Notes under the pieces: generated by a model
Database searches by the model: none
What the model was told of the DNA's origin: nothing
What the model saw: the letters and a program-made list of their open reading frames with translations, nothing else
Translations under genes and position numbers: made by a program
Origin: Vibrio tubiashii
Lineage (GTDB): Bacteria; Pseudomonadota; Gammaproteobacteria; Enterobacterales; Vibrionaceae
Length of the DNA stretch: 64,000 bases
NCBI GenBank assembly: GCA_000775715.1
Contig: JRWQ01000007.1
Coordinates: 62,001 to 126,000, forward strand
Reading direction: 5' to 3'
Part shown: positions 49,602 through 58,823 of the stretch, in pieces
Numbering within the stretch: the first letter of the stretch is position 1
How the letters are laid out: each line of letters begins with the position of its first letter

Positions 49602-50594
49602 ATGAACTATTTTGATCTCCCTAAAATTGATCTTCATTGCCACCTAGATGGCAGCCTTCGCCCGCAAACTGTACTCGACTTAGCTACTGAGCAGAATATT
49701 GAGTTGCCGAGCCAAAGCGCTGATGACATCAAAACAATGATGATTGCTCCTGAAACCTGTCCTAACCTGCAAGAGTATCTTGATCGTTTTGCTCTACCTA
49801 TCAAAGTGATGCAAACCGCAGAGAGTTTAGAGCGTATTTCGTTTGAACTGTTCGAAGATGCAGCAAAAGAGAATGTAAAGTATCTTGAAGTGCGTTTTGG
49901 TCCTCAACTTCATACCAAGCAAGGCCTTACTTACTCTGAGATCATTGACAGTGTCGTTAAGGGCATGAAGCGTGCAGAAGCGCTGTACGATATTAAAGGT
50001 AACTACATTTTGTCATTGGTTAAGCTGCTAGCGATTGATTCAGTTAATGACATTATCGACGCAGGTGCGCCATTTTTAGGTAAAGGTGTAGTCGCTTTCG
50101 ATTTGGCAGGCGCTGAGTTAGATAACTTTGCTCACGATTACGTACAGTACACTCAGTATGCACGTGATAAAGGTTACCGCATCACTATTCATGCGGGTGA
50201 ACAAGGATGTGGTCAAAACGTTTATGACGCGATTGAACTGTTGGGCGCTGAGCGTATTGGTCATGGTGTGGCAATTAAAGATCACGCAGAGGCTTACCAA
50301 CGCGTTAAACAAGATGTGGTGGGATTGGAAGCTTGCCCAAGCAGCAATGTACAAACCAAAGCGATTCCTGAACTTAAAGTGCACCCTTTGAATGACTTTC
50401 ATAAAGATGGTTTGGCCGTGACAATCAATACGGATAACCGCACAGTATCGAACACGACTATGACTGACGAAGTGAGAAAGGTGATGGAGCAGTTTGATCT
50501 TAGCGAAGCAGATTACAAGCAGATTTATACAGCAAGCGTGCAGCAGTCATTTGCAAATGACGAAGTGAAGAAGCATTTAATGCAATACGCATAA
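49602..50594 (+). CDS. add: Adenosine deaminase
   Basis: This 330-residue zinc-dependent TIM-barrel deaminase converts adenosine and deoxyadenosine to inosine forms in purine salvage. Zinc ligands and catalytic residues are visible: the HxH in [14 protein letters not shown] at residues 8-21, the third histidine in ITIHAGEQG near residue 197, GHGVAI near residue 224, and the aspartate in [14 protein letters not shown] near residue 275. The length equals E. coli Add (333). It is followed by a strong bidirectional terminator and convergent iutA. Confidence 0.95.
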   Translation: MNYFDLPKIDLHCHLDGSLRPQTVLDLATEQNIELPSQSADDIKTMMIAPETCPNLQEYLDRFALPIKVMQTAESLERISFELFEDAAKENVKYLEVRFGPQLHTKQGLTYSEIIDSVVKGMKRAEALYDIKGNYILSLVKLLAIDSVNDIIDAGAPFLGKGVVAFDLAGAELDNFAHDYVQYTQYARDKGYRITIHAGEQGCGQNVYDAIELLGAERIGHGVAIKDHAEAYQRVKQDVVGLEACPSSNVQTKAIPELKVHPLNDFHKDGLAVTINTDNRTVSNTTMTDEVRKVMEQFDLSEADYKQIYTASVQQSFANDEVKKHLMQYA

Positions 50595-50625
50595 ATCACT
50601 AGGTCAACAGCGCCTAAGTAGATAA

Positions 50626-50655
50626 AACAAAACCGCCGAATAGGGCGGTTTTGTT
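50626..50655. terminator. Bidirectional terminator between add and iutA
   Basis: AACAAAACCGCC / GGCGGTTTTGTT forms a perfect 12-bp stem with a 6-nt loop, usable from both sides. Confidence 0.93.
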
Positions 50656-50683
50656 GTCTTAGTCACTGAATCATCGAGTTCAG

Positions 50684-52840
50684 TTAGAACTTCACCTGAT
50701 AGTTTAGCGTGTAAGTACGACCACGGCCTTTGTAGTCGTAGGCTGCTGAATCGTAGTGTGCAGCGTACAAGATCTGCGCACGTTGTCCCCATGCCGTTGT
50801 GTAATCTTTATCAAGTAGGTTTTGGATACCAAAACCTAAGCTACCGACAGGAAGCTGGTAACTACCGACAAGATCAAATAGGGTGTAGCCATCGAGTTTG
50901 TTGTCCGATGCATCTTGGTAGTCAAACATAGTTTGGCTTTGGAGTTTAACAGCAAGATCTGAATCATACCAACCTGCCCAAGCGCTCGCTTTTGAAGTAC
51001 TTGCATAGCCTGCGGTATAGTCTTCCCAGCCATTCTCATCTTTCACTTCAGACACAACATAGTGGCCAGAGGCACCTAACTGGATGTTGTCATGGATCCA
51101 GTAAGAAGCCATAGCTTCTAAGCCGTAGACGCGTTTTTTATCTTCCACCTCTTCGATGAGCAATGTTGTCTTGTTGTACTTAACGTCTTTATCTGAATGA
51201 GAATAATAAGCGGCTGTTTGCAGGCTAAGCACGTCTGTGTCTAGACGGTAACCTAACTCAAATGTGTTGGTCTTAATGCCAGACATTTTAGATTGGTTGA
51301 CGTTAATACTGTCGTTCAATGTCCAGTGGTCACCGACTAAAGTGTATTGGCCTTGACCGTAGTATTTAGCCGGGTCAGGAAGATCAAAACCTTGAGAGAA
51401 GTTAGCCCAAACTTGAGAATCATCATCTAAATGGTAGATTGTGCCAATGTTAAATAGTGCAACACTGTAGTCTGTTGTTCCGCCCGGTACCGCATCCGCT
51501 GAAGTGCCACTTCCCGTTGCGATTTTCTTTTGTTGCTGATAGCCCACAAAGTCATCGATCTTGTTGGACATGTATTGGTAGCGAACCCCACCTTCTACTG
51601 ACCAATTCTCGGTAATCGAGTAGTCTCCCTGAATGAAGCCTGCTAATGAGCTGACCTCTACCCCTGGATAGCGACCAACCTGTGCTGCAGTTTTATTGAT
51701 TAGATTACCTGAGTTGTTGGCGATGGTGCTGTCATAAATTGCTTGGTTACTTTCCAGCGTATCTTGGTAAGCATCGACACCATAAACAAGATTAAACTTA
51801 TCGAAGCTCTTAGCCAGCGCCGCTTTCAGTGAGATAACATCGGTGATTTGTTGGCCGGAAGATTGGTAATAAGGTGTGTAAGTTTGCTCTTCTTTGCGAT
51901 ACGAAGCTTCAGCGATCAGTTGGTGGCCTAAGAACTGATCGTCAACATATGAAGCACTAAGCATCATTCTCTCGGTACCGTGTTCGCGGTCGGAGTCAAA
52001 CCCTTTGCGTACGTCAACAAAGTCTCGACCAACAATATAAAGGCCATATGGAGAGTCTTGCTGGCTATCGTAATACTGGGCTAGAAGGTTTACTTTCTTC
52101 GTTTCTGAAATATTGATGCCTACTGTTGTTAGGAAATCAATGGTTTGGTTGAACTGTAACGAACCTTGAGAAATATCAGGAGTGATGATTTCGCCATTGG
52201 CATCGAAGAAGCCTTGGGTTTCTGAGTAAACTAAAGAGGTTCGAGCTTGGAATTTCTCATTTCCGCCAGAGATGGATTGGCCAATTTTGTAGTCAAAATC
52301 TTCACTAGAGTTGAAACCTGAGGTTCCCCCTACAAATGATTCAAACTCAAGCTCTTCGCTTTGTGCTTTTTTTGTGATGATGTTGATCACACCGCCAGAA
52401 GCACCGGCACCATAAATAGAGGTAGAGCCAGAAAGCACTTCGATACGGTCAATGTTAAAAGGATCAATTGAATCTAAGTGTCGACTGATTTGGCGAGATG
52501 ATTGCAGAGAAACGCCGTCAATCATAACCAACATTTTACGCCCGCGTAGATTTTGACCGAAGTTAGTTCGAGCGCCACTGCTGACATCTAAAGATGGAAT
52601 AGCGGAAGCGAGTATGTCGCCTAGCGTTTTGCCACCACGGAATTCCTGCTCGATCTTTTCTGAATCGATGTACCAAACTGTACCAGGTATATCACTGATA
52701 GCTTTAGGTGTGCGGCTAGAAACAACCACCATTTTGTCTTCAGATGCATATTCTTGAGCTTGAACTGTAAACACTGAGCTTGCAGCGGCAATCGCTAAAG
52801 CAACAGTTGAAAGAGGGAAACTTCCTTTACTCGCTTTCAT
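50684..52840 (-). CDS. iutA: TonB-dependent hydroxamate (aerobactin-type) siderophore receptor
   Basis: This 718-residue outer-membrane receptor is strongly similar to E. coli IutA, the ferric aerobactin receptor. Signal peptide: AIAAASSVFTVQA-QEYAS. The plug domain has GGKTLGDILASAIPSLDVSS, NLRGRKMLVMIDGV and GGVINIITKK. Shared barrel stretches include KIDDFVGYQQQKK, GTSADAVPGGTTDY and the C-terminal YDYKGRGRTYTLNYQVKF ending in phenylalanine. The ATG at 52840 is chosen because it begins the signal peptide. Two Fur-box-like sites lie upstream. With the adjacent GntR regulator and Fhu-type transporter it forms a xenosiderophore or aerobactin uptake locus. No aerobactin synthesis genes are in the window. 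Confidence 0.9.
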   Translation of the reverse strand: MKASKGSFPLSTVALAIAAASSVFTVQAQEYASEDKMVVVSSRTPKAISDIPGTVWYIDSEKIEQEFRGGKTLGDILASAIPSLDVSSGARTNFGQNLRGRKMLVMIDGVSLQSSRQISRHLDSIDPFNIDRIEVLSGSTSIYGAGASGGVINIITKKAQSEELEFESFVGGTSGFNSSEDFDYKIGQSISGGNEKFQARTSLVYSETQGFFDANGEIITPDISQGSLQFNQTIDFLTTVGINISETKKVNLLAQYYDSQQDSPYGLYIVGRDFVDVRKGFDSDREHGTERMMLSASYVDDQFLGHQLIAEASYRKEEQTYTPYYQSSGQQITDVISLKAALAKSFDKFNLVYGVDAYQDTLESNQAIYDSTIANNSGNLINKTAAQVGRYPGVEVSSLAGFIQGDYSITENWSVEGGVRYQYMSNKIDDFVGYQQQKKIATGSGTSADAVPGGTTDYSVALFNIGTIYHLDDDSQVWANFSQGFDLPDPAKYYGQGQYTLVGDHWTLNDSINVNQSKMSGIKTNTFELGYRLDTDVLSLQTAAYYSHSDKDVKYNKTTLLIEEVEDKKRVYGLEAMASYWIHDNIQLGASGHYVVSEVKDENGWEDYTAGYASTSKASAWAGWYDSDLAVKLQSQTMFDYQDASDNKLDGYTLFDLVGSYQLPVGSLGFGIQNLLDKDYTTAWGQRAQILYAAHYDSAAYDYKGRGRTYTLNYQVKF

Positions 52841-52913
52841 GGTTTTCTCTGTTGTTATTGATGAATATGGAGCTGGTTTATCACGCTGCCCGATATTCAA
52901 AATGTGAATCATT

Positions 52914-52932
52914 CTAAATAAGAATCATTATT
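52914..52932. promoter_or_regulatory. Fur-box-like site upstream of iutA (1)
   Basis: This 19-mer matches the Fur consensus at about 13 of 19 positions, including an intact AATCATTAT half. It lies about 75 bp before the iutA start. Confidence 0.6.
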
Positions 52933-52961
52933 ATTGTATTTTTGTATCGAAAAGACAATAT

Positions 52962-52980
52962 GTAAATGAGAATAATTTTC
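52962..52980. promoter_or_regulatory. Fur-box-like site upstream of iutA (2)
   Basis: GTAAATGAGAATAATTTTC matches the Fur consensus at about 14 of 19 positions. It is separated from the first box by 29 bp. Confidence 0.6.
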
Positions 52981-53017
52981 TTTTATATCAATGAAGATCG
53001 ATCTTAAGTCGATGATT

Positions 53018-53053
53018 TTAGGCATGAAAGGTGAGACTAAAAATCATGCCTAA
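53018..53053. repeat. Perfect 10-bp inverted repeat between gntR-type gene and iutA
   Basis: TTAGGCATGA (53018-53027) and TCATGCCTAA (53044-53053) flank 16 bp. It may be the 3' hairpin of the regulator transcript or an operator for iutA. No T-run follows in either direction. Confidence 0.5.
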
Positions 53054-53119
53054 GAAGCGATTGGTATTAAGTTCTTGATATTTATTGTAAAATTAATTTA
53101 CGAGGGCGGGGCTGGGTAG

Positions 53120-54085
53120 CTAAATACGCGTAGCGTTTAATTCGGTGATTGAATCGATAAGTGCATCTCGATCTGATTGGGAAAGATTGACGATGTTTTG
53201 ATAGGTTTTTTGCATCACACCAATATCATTCTCAAGTAATTGAGTGAGCCTCTGAGCTGCTGTTACCTTGTCGTTCTCAAGTATTAATTCGATGATGTCG
53301 AGACGACGTTGGCAGGATTTTTTTACTGAAGATTGGATATGCATGGAAACTAAATCAGTCGCCTTACGCATACGATTATGCTGCTGCATATTACTAAGTA
53401 AAAAACGATTTCCAGAGCAGAGTGCCACAAGCTCATGAAAATCAGCACTGAGATCGAATAACTGGCTGGCCGTCACTGAGTGAGGGGCTGCAATGGCTTG
53501 CGTGTGGCGATCACGACAATGTCCGAACTTTGCATGATCAGTTTTCCAGCTTGGTTCCAATAGACAAGCAGGTTCAAAAATTAGTCGGCAACGATAGCTT
53601 TCCGTATGTCTTTCTAGTGTGTTGAGTACGCCATCAAGCTGCCACTTATAGCCAGGGCTTCGACGCAAAATCCCATCATTTTCCAATAGCCTAAGGACAG
53701 TTTGAATCTCGCCTCTACTCGCATTGTATTTTTGTTGGAGCTCATTCTCAGAAAACGTATTTCCGAGCTCGTTAAAAAATAGGTCCATCAGCAACCTGAG
53801 ATAGAGCTTTTCCTCGCGGTCAGATTCTGCCTGCGAGCTTTCATCGATTTCTATTGCGTTAGCGTCGACTTGTAAGACAAAACCTTTGTAGGGCACTGCC
53901 TTGGCAATGCCAAGTGAAGACATATAGCCAAGCACTGCCCGCATCGGGCTTCGAGATACCTCGAACTCTTGTGCCAATGATGACTCATTCAGGCTGTCGT
54001 TGATCGTCGCTTGCTCAGATTTAAGCTTGGCGACGACACGAAGAAAAAGAGCTCGTTGGAGTTTTGTTATCGTTGGCTTTTCCAT
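53120..54085 (-). CDS. GntR-family regulator of the siderophore locus (IutR-like)
   Basis: This 321-residue protein has an N-terminal winged helix (LNESSLAQEFEVSRSPMRAV near residue 34) and what looks like a second helix-turn-helix segment (FSENELQQKYNASRGEIQTV near residue 114). A C-terminal all-helical FCD-type ligand domain follows (about 150-310; FHELVALCSGNRFLLSNM). A GntR-type repressor next to iutA and its transporter genes is known from Vibrio vulnificus (IutR), and the position here suggests the same job. It lies between the permease gene (89 bp upstream) and iutA (279 bp downstream). Autorepression and derepression by the siderophore would be the expected behaviour but are inferred. 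Confidence 0.8.
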   Translation of the reverse strand: MEKPTITKLQRALFLRVVAKLKSEQATINDSLNESSLAQEFEVSRSPMRAVLGYMSSLGIAKAVPYKGFVLQVDANAIEIDESSQAESDREEKLYLRLLMDLFFNELGNTFSENELQQKYNASRGEIQTVLRLLENDGILRRSPGYKWQLDGVLNTLERHTESYRCRLIFEPACLLEPSWKTDHAKFGHCRDRHTQAIAAPHSVTASQLFDLSADFHELVALCSGNRFLLSNMQQHNRMRKATDLVSMHIQSSVKKSCQRRLDIIELILENDKVTAAQRLTQLLENDIGVMQKTYQNIVNLSQSDRDALIDSITELNATRI

Positions 54086-54174
54086 GGTGTCCGGTGTGTG
54101 ATGAATCCTTTTTTATGGTAAACACAAAATCAGGTGAAAATCCATAAATTGTGTTTTTGATGCAAAAATGCAAT

Positions 54175-56172
54175 TCATCGTCGCATTAGATAAAGGAAAT
54201 AGCCCCCGCCTATTAGCGAAGCCAGTAACCCTGCTGGGAATTGCCAAGGGAACCACAATGTTCGTCCCAACCAATCCGCTATCACCATAATAATGGCTCC
54301 TAGCAATGCAGCGGTAAGTAGTTGTGGTATTGCTCGATATTGGTGAAGAGAACGCGCCATGTGCGGAGCTAACAAGCCGATGAAACTCAGTGGGCCAATG
54401 ACTATGGTACACAGTGTCGTTAACGCTGCGACGAGCAATAGTAAAATCAGCCGAACAAACGTCACATTCATGCCGATACTGTTTGCCGTTACTTCTCCAA
54501 GCCCAATGAGTTCGATCCAGCGATGAAGTGATATAGCTATCGAGCCAATGACAGTGACGCCGATAGCAAGCAGAATTACGTCTCTGTTGGCGACTAAATA
54601 AGTAGAGCCTGATAACCAAGTGAGCAGCGCTGAAGCACTATCATGTCCGGAACTCATAGCGATTCTAAGTAGGGCGTCTAAGCCAGCGCTGAGAGCAATC
54701 CCAGTCAGCAATGTTTGCGTTGGGGCGAAGTTATGCTTTTTGCCTATAAACCAAACTACGGTAATGACAGCGAGTGCGCCTAAGGTGCCGAGCAGCATCT
54801 GTTGATCTCTGCCAACACCGGTTCCAAGGATAGTCCCAAGAACCAAGGCGAGTGCAGCACCAGAGCTAATACCTAACACTTCTGGGCTTGCCATGGGGTT
54901 GCTCGATATACGTTGAATGATGGTGCCAGCAAATGCTAAACCGATACCTGCAATCAAGGCAACCAACACTCGCGGAGCGCGCAATTCAAACAGTGATTGA
55001 GAGAGGTTAAAGCTCCAACCGAACTGGTTTTTTCCTACCGTAATTGCAAGCAGAGAGAGCGCAGCTAGGGCCAGCAGAAGAACGATTAAAATTTTTGCTG
55101 TATTGACTCGTCTGTAGTGCTCGATATGCTCAGTGCGGGCTTTTAGGTCTGACTGTAATTTAGTGCGTTGCAGCAACCATAGTAGGAAAGGCGCGCCTAT
55201 CAATGCGGTCATTGCTCCGGTCGGTAGAAGTTCCCCTCCTACGCCAGAAAATGGTTGAACGATTAAGTCGACGATAAGCAAGATACTACTACCGATAAGG
55301 CCACTTAACAGAATTTGTTTGGCCAGTGTTCGCGCACCGAGCATTCGAGCTATAGCGGGGGCGACAATACCAATGAAGCCAATGAGTCCGACTTCACTGA
55401 CAACCGCGGCCGTGATGAAAATAGCGAGTGACAAGCAAGCAAGTTTCACTTGCTTGATATTGACGCCTAGAGATGAGGCGACGTTGTCACCAAACTGCAA
55501 TGCGGATAGTGGACGCTGTAATAGTAACAACAGAGCCGTTGGGAGTAGCACCAGTGGCAGCAATATTTGAGTGCTTGACCAATCATTTTGATTGAGTGCG
55601 CCTGCTCCCCATACGAAGAGGCTAGTTAATTTCTGTTCATGTAACATTAAAAGCATGGTGTTTAGTGAGCCTAAGAAAAGGCTTACAACCATACCTGCGA
55701 GCACCATGTGTAGGGGAGAAAATCCTCTGGCTGAACTCAGAGCAAACACCAACCCAGTGGCTAGACATCCTCCAATAAAAGCGGGGATAAAATCAGGAAT
55801 GACAAAATGGGCGGGTATCAGCAAGATCCCCAACACCATGCCAAGCTCTGCACCCGCGGCGACACCCAATGTTGTGGGTGAGGCTATTGGATTACGCAGT
55901 ACAAATTGCATCACACAACCTGAAACGGCCAGAGCAAAACCACAAATCATGGCAACAGATAACCTAGGTAAGTAGGTCAAGTGAGTAATTAAGTGTTGAT
56001 AGTTTGACGAATCAAAATGAAAGACAGTATCCCATACAAGGCGGATACCTTGGGAATACGGTGCCGTGAGGTGTAGCAACAAACCAGTGATCAAGACAGC
56101 GGCGCCAAATAGCGTCACAGCTCTTAGACTAGGTCGGCCGAAGTCGTGATGTGCGATTTTTAAGGTGTTCAT
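54175..56172 (-). CDS. fhuB: FhuB-type fused permease for hydroxamate siderophores
   Basis: This 665-residue inner-membrane protein is made of two FecCD-type permease halves fused head to tail, as in E. coli FhuB (660). Each half carries the family loop that contacts the ATPase (GFIGIVAPAIARMLGAR near residue 263; FIGLLAPHMARSLHQYR near residue 598) and the pattern NPIASPTTLGVAAGAELG or NPMASPEVLGISSGAALA. About 18-20 hydrophobic segments are present. Its start overlaps the binding-protein stop codon (TAATG), which indicates translational coupling. Vibrio vulnificus names for equivalent genes are vatCDB, so the symbol here is by family. Confidence 0.92.
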   Translation of the reverse strand: MNTLKIAHHDFGRPSLRAVTLFGAAVLITGLLLHLTAPYSQGIRLVWDTVFHFDSSNYQHLITHLTYLPRLSVAMICGFALAVSGCVMQFVLRNPIASPTTLGVAAGAELGMVLGILLIPAHFVIPDFIPAFIGGCLATGLVFALSSARGFSPLHMVLAGMVVSLFLGSLNTMLLMLHEQKLTSLFVWGAGALNQNDWSSTQILLPLVLLPTALLLLLQRPLSALQFGDNVASSLGVNIKQVKLACLSLAIFITAAVVSEVGLIGFIGIVAPAIARMLGARTLAKQILLSGLIGSSILLIVDLIVQPFSGVGGELLPTGAMTALIGAPFLLWLLQRTKLQSDLKARTEHIEHYRRVNTAKILIVLLLALAALSLLAITVGKNQFGWSFNLSQSLFELRAPRVLVALIAGIGLAFAGTIIQRISSNPMASPEVLGISSGAALALVLGTILGTGVGRDQQMLLGTLGALAVITVVWFIGKKHNFAPTQTLLTGIALSAGLDALLRIAMSSGHDSASALLTWLSGSTYLVANRDVILLAIGVTVIGSIAISLHRWIELIGLGEVTANSIGMNVTFVRLILLLLVAALTTLCTIVIGPLSFIGLLAPHMARSLHQYRAIPQLLTAALLGAIIMVIADWLGRTLWFPWQFPAGLLASLIGGGYFLYLMRR

Positions 56173-57065
56173 TATTGTTGGGTAAGTTGCTCGGTAATAT
56201 GGTCACTAAAACGTTGTGCGGCGATCAAGCCACCAAAAGTCCAAATCGCTGGAAGTACGTACACTGAATCTGTACGTGCAAACTCCATTGCCTGCCAAAG
56301 AGGTGACTGAGTAATTTGCGTGAGTTCTTGTTGCTTAAATGGGCCAATAAGCATGACGTTGGCTTTTTGGTGTTCTGCGAGTTTTTCTGTACCTGCAGTG
56401 GTGAAGCCCCAGAGATTAGTCTGCTCATTCCAGTCGTTTTTTAGACCCATAATATCGATGGTCGCTTGCGCTAAAGAGCCTTGGCTGTGAACACGTAGCG
56501 TTTTATCGTTGAGAAAGCGGGCAAATAACAGTGGCTTATTGGCGTTGCCTGCGGCCACGATTCTTTTACCGTTAGAGACGAGCCGTGCTTCCGTCTGTTC
56601 AATGATAGTGAGAGCTTGCTGTTGCTTGTTGAACAATTTACCTAAAGATAGGGTTATCGCTTTTGCTGACTCTAACGGCTGTTTGTCTTCAGTGTAAGCG
56701 CTGTAAACTAAAACTGGAGCAATTTTATTCAACTGCTCATACGCTGCCGACATATGTTTACTGATTAAGATCACGTCGGGCTTTATGTCTGAAAGTAGTT
56801 CTAAGTTAGGTTCACGGCGTGAGCCTACATCAACAACAGCAGAATTTAAGCTGGGTTCTACAACCCATTGACGATACCCACTTGTATCTGCAACGCCTTC
56901 GAGTTCAATGCCTAAGCTTAGGACGGTTTCTGTTAGTACCCAGTCTAGGGCGACAACTTTCTTCGGGATGGTATCAAAAGTCGCGGTTCCCATTTCGTGG
57001 GTAATATCGAAGGCGTAGCAATTGATTGCTAAAGTGGCACAAAGCAAGGTGATAAGTTTCTTCAC
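56172..57065 (-). CDS. fhuD: Periplasmic siderophore-binding protein (FhuD-type)
   Basis: This 297-residue protein has a signal peptide (MKKLITLLCATLAINCYA) and a class III helical-backbone binding-protein fold. The N-lobe starts with GTATFDTIPKKVVALDWVLT and contains GSRREPNLELLSDIKPDVIL. The C-lobe includes VHSQGSLAQATIDIMGL and WTFGGLIAAQRFSDHI. It passes ferric hydroxamates to the FhuB-type permease, with which it overlaps by one base. It lies 16 nt downstream of the ATPase gene. No lipobox is evident, so it should be soluble in the periplasm. Confidence 0.9.
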   Translation of the reverse strand: MKKLITLLCATLAINCYAFDITHEMGTATFDTIPKKVVALDWVLTETVLSLGIELEGVADTSGYRQWVVEPSLNSAVVDVGSRREPNLELLSDIKPDVILISKHMSAAYEQLNKIAPVLVYSAYTEDKQPLESAKAITLSLGKLFNKQQQALTIIEQTEARLVSNGKRIVAAGNANKPLLFARFLNDKTLRVHSQGSLAQATIDIMGLKNDWNEQTNLWGFTTAGTEKLAEHQKANVMLIGPFKQQELTQITQSPLWQAMEFARTDSVYVLPAIWTFGGLIAAQRFSDHITEQLTQQ

Positions 57066-57081
57066 AGCAAGTTCCTTTTAC

Positions 57082-57849
57082 TTATGGGATGTAGCTGATG
57101 GGTTGCCCGGTATTTGGATGCTCAAACAGTGCGAGCTCGATGCCATAGACCTTCATCAGGGTTTCAGGTGTCATAAGCCCTTGTGGCGAGCCAGACGCAA
57201 TTACTTTTCCGGAATGTAGCGCCACCAGGTGGTCGCTGAACTTAGCGGCCATATTGACGTCGTGTAGCACCATTATCACGGTTAACCCCATGGTTTGGTT
57301 GAGTTCTCTAATCAGTGCTAGTAGTTCATGTTGGTGGGCGACATCTAACGCAGACGTGGGCTCATCAAGTAAGATACACTGGCTTTGTTGAGCGAGTAAC
57401 ATTGCTACCCATGCTCTTTGTCGTTCACCGCCAGATAAGGTCGCCACAAAACGTTCGGCAAACGGTGTTAAACCGACTTTTTCAATCGCTTCATCGACAA
57501 TGGCATAATCGTCTTTTCCGTAACGACCGAAAGCCCCTTTCCAGGGGTAACGCCCAAAGCAGACGAGTTCACGCACCGTGACACCATCGGTAATGGGAGG
57601 GTGTTGCGGGAGATACGCGACTTGGTGAGCAAAGTCTAAGTTAGAGAGTGAAGAGACCGCTTGCTGGTTAAAAAGCACTTGCCCGTGCGTTGGTGAATTT
57701 TGACGACTGAGTAGTTTAATCAAGGTCGATTTACCGCAGCCATTGTGCCCTAGAAGGGTAGTGACCTTCCCTGGCATAAAGGTGAGGTTGGTCGGAGATA
57801 GAATACTCTTTCCGTCGATTTCGAACGACGCATCGACTAGCTGATACAT
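57082..57849 (-). CDS. fhuC: Siderophore ABC-transporter ATPase (FhuC-type)
   Basis: This 255-residue ATPase has Walker A LLGHNGCGKSTLIKLLSRQ near residue 33, the signature LSGGERQRAWVAMLLAQQSQ near residue 139, Walker B CILLDEPTSALD and the switch histidine in VIMVLHDVNMAAKF. It powers the FhuB-type permease and is the first gene of the operon fhuC-fhuD-fhuB. A Fur-box-like site lies 55-73 bp upstream of its start, consistent with iron repression. Confidence 0.92.
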   Translation of the reverse strand: MYQLVDASFEIDGKSILSPTNLTFMPGKVTTLLGHNGCGKSTLIKLLSRQNSPTHGQVLFNQQAVSSLSNLDFAHQVAYLPQHPPITDGVTVRELVCFGRYPWKGAFGRYGKDDYAIVDEAIEKVGLTPFAERFVATLSGGERQRAWVAMLLAQQSQCILLDEPTSALDVAHQHELLALIRELNQTMGLTVIMVLHDVNMAAKFSDHLVALHSGKVIASGSPQGLMTPETLMKVYGIELALFEHPNTGQPISYIP

Positions 57850-57903
57850 AGGCTATTTTGTTGAGTTGTTTGTGTTCAACCAGTGACTCTAGCATGCGTG
57901 AAA

Positions 57904-57922
57904 TAAAATGAGAATAGTTTTC
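57904..57922. promoter_or_regulatory. Fur-box-like site upstream of fhuC-type operon
   Basis: TAAAATGAGAATAGTTTTC matches the Fur consensus at about 13 of 19 positions, on the promoter side of the transporter operon. Confidence 0.6.
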
Positions 57923-57997
57923 ATAATCACTACGCCAATGATTGTCTAGAGTATTCAAGACAACTTAACAGCGAAAGTGGCCGTGGTGAATCGCTTG

Positions 57998-58729
57998 CTA
58001 GCGCTTGTTATTTGGGTGTCTTGGGCAGTCTTGGCATAGCTTTTTGCCCTCGCATTTATAGACTAAGCAGCAACTAGTCCGGACGAAAGTGAGTTGTTTC
58101 GATTCTGGCTCATATTTTAGTGATGCCATTAGCTTCTCTGGAAGGTCACAGGCTTTTAGCCATTGATGAGCTTGGTCTAACAGGTATTCGCCGGGTAAGT
58201 CAGGGGCAAATTGACTGAGCCTTATTAAGCAGCCAAGGACTCCGTCGGCAAATAGATGATTAGTAAATCCTGGACGGATTCGAGTCCATAAGCTCATCTC
58301 TTGGCGAAAGTACTCAAATAGTGTGTTCAGCTCTGTGCCTGCGCGCTCGATCAATTCTTGTTGAGCACCTTGGTAGAACTCTTCTGAGTGAAAGTGGTAA
58401 CCACTGATGAAGTTAGGTTGAACCTGTTGCCCCATGGCAGAGAGCTTTGGTAACCCTTCACAAGCGTAAATCGAGATAAACGCGACGTAGATAGGCTGCC
58501 AACATAGCATTCCCCACGTCCTTGTTAACCAGTACGCGGGTCCTGCTTCTGGGTGCGCGGACTTAAAGTTTTCGTAAAGCTCCCGGATGTTCTCTGAGCT
58601 TGAGCGGTCAATATGAATGAAAGGCGATTTAGAGCTTATTTCATCTAAGGGTGTGAGTGCGCCATGAAGTAGCGGCGTTACTTGCTGTGAGTGCTTAAAA
58701 AGGTGCTCAAAGAACGGTTTACCATTCAT
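57998..58729 (-). CDS. FhuF-like ferric-siderophore reductase
   Basis: This 243-residue protein has at its C-terminus the cysteine pattern CC-x10-C-x2-C (CCLVYKCEGKKLCQDC), which in FhuF holds a [2Fe-2S] cluster used to reduce ferric iron in hydroxamate siderophores. The preceding domain, with GPAYWLTRTWGMLCWQPIYV near residue 80, matches the siderophore-reductase fold. It is likely cytoplasmic. It stands just upstream of the fhuC-type operon on the same strand with its own Fur-box-like site, and completes the uptake pathway by releasing iron after import. Confidence 0.86.
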   Translation of the reverse strand: MNGKPFFEHLFKHSQQVTPLLHGALTPLDEISSKSPFIHIDRSSSENIRELYENFKSAHPEAGPAYWLTRTWGMLCWQPIYVAFISIYACEGLPKLSAMGQQVQPNFISGYHFHSEEFYQGAQQELIERAGTELNTLFEYFRQEMSLWTRIRPGFTNHLFADGVLGCLIRLSQFAPDLPGEYLLDQAHQWLKACDLPEKLMASLKYEPESKQLTFVRTSCCLVYKCEGKKLCQDCPRHPNNKR

Positions 58730-58789
58730 TGTATTTAATCTTATTCCTTGAAATTAATCGGTTAAGAATAAATAAGCATTAATGGTATT

Positions 58790-58808
58790 GCAATTAATTA
58801 TCATTACA
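58790..58808. promoter_or_regulatory. Fur-box-like site upstream of fhuF-like gene
   Basis: The 19-mer at this position matches the Fur consensus at about 12 of 19 positions, with an intact ATCATTA core. An adjacent dyad CATTAC/GTAATG lies at 58802-58818. Confidence 0.5.
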
Positions 58809-58823
58809 CGTTGTAATGAGGGC

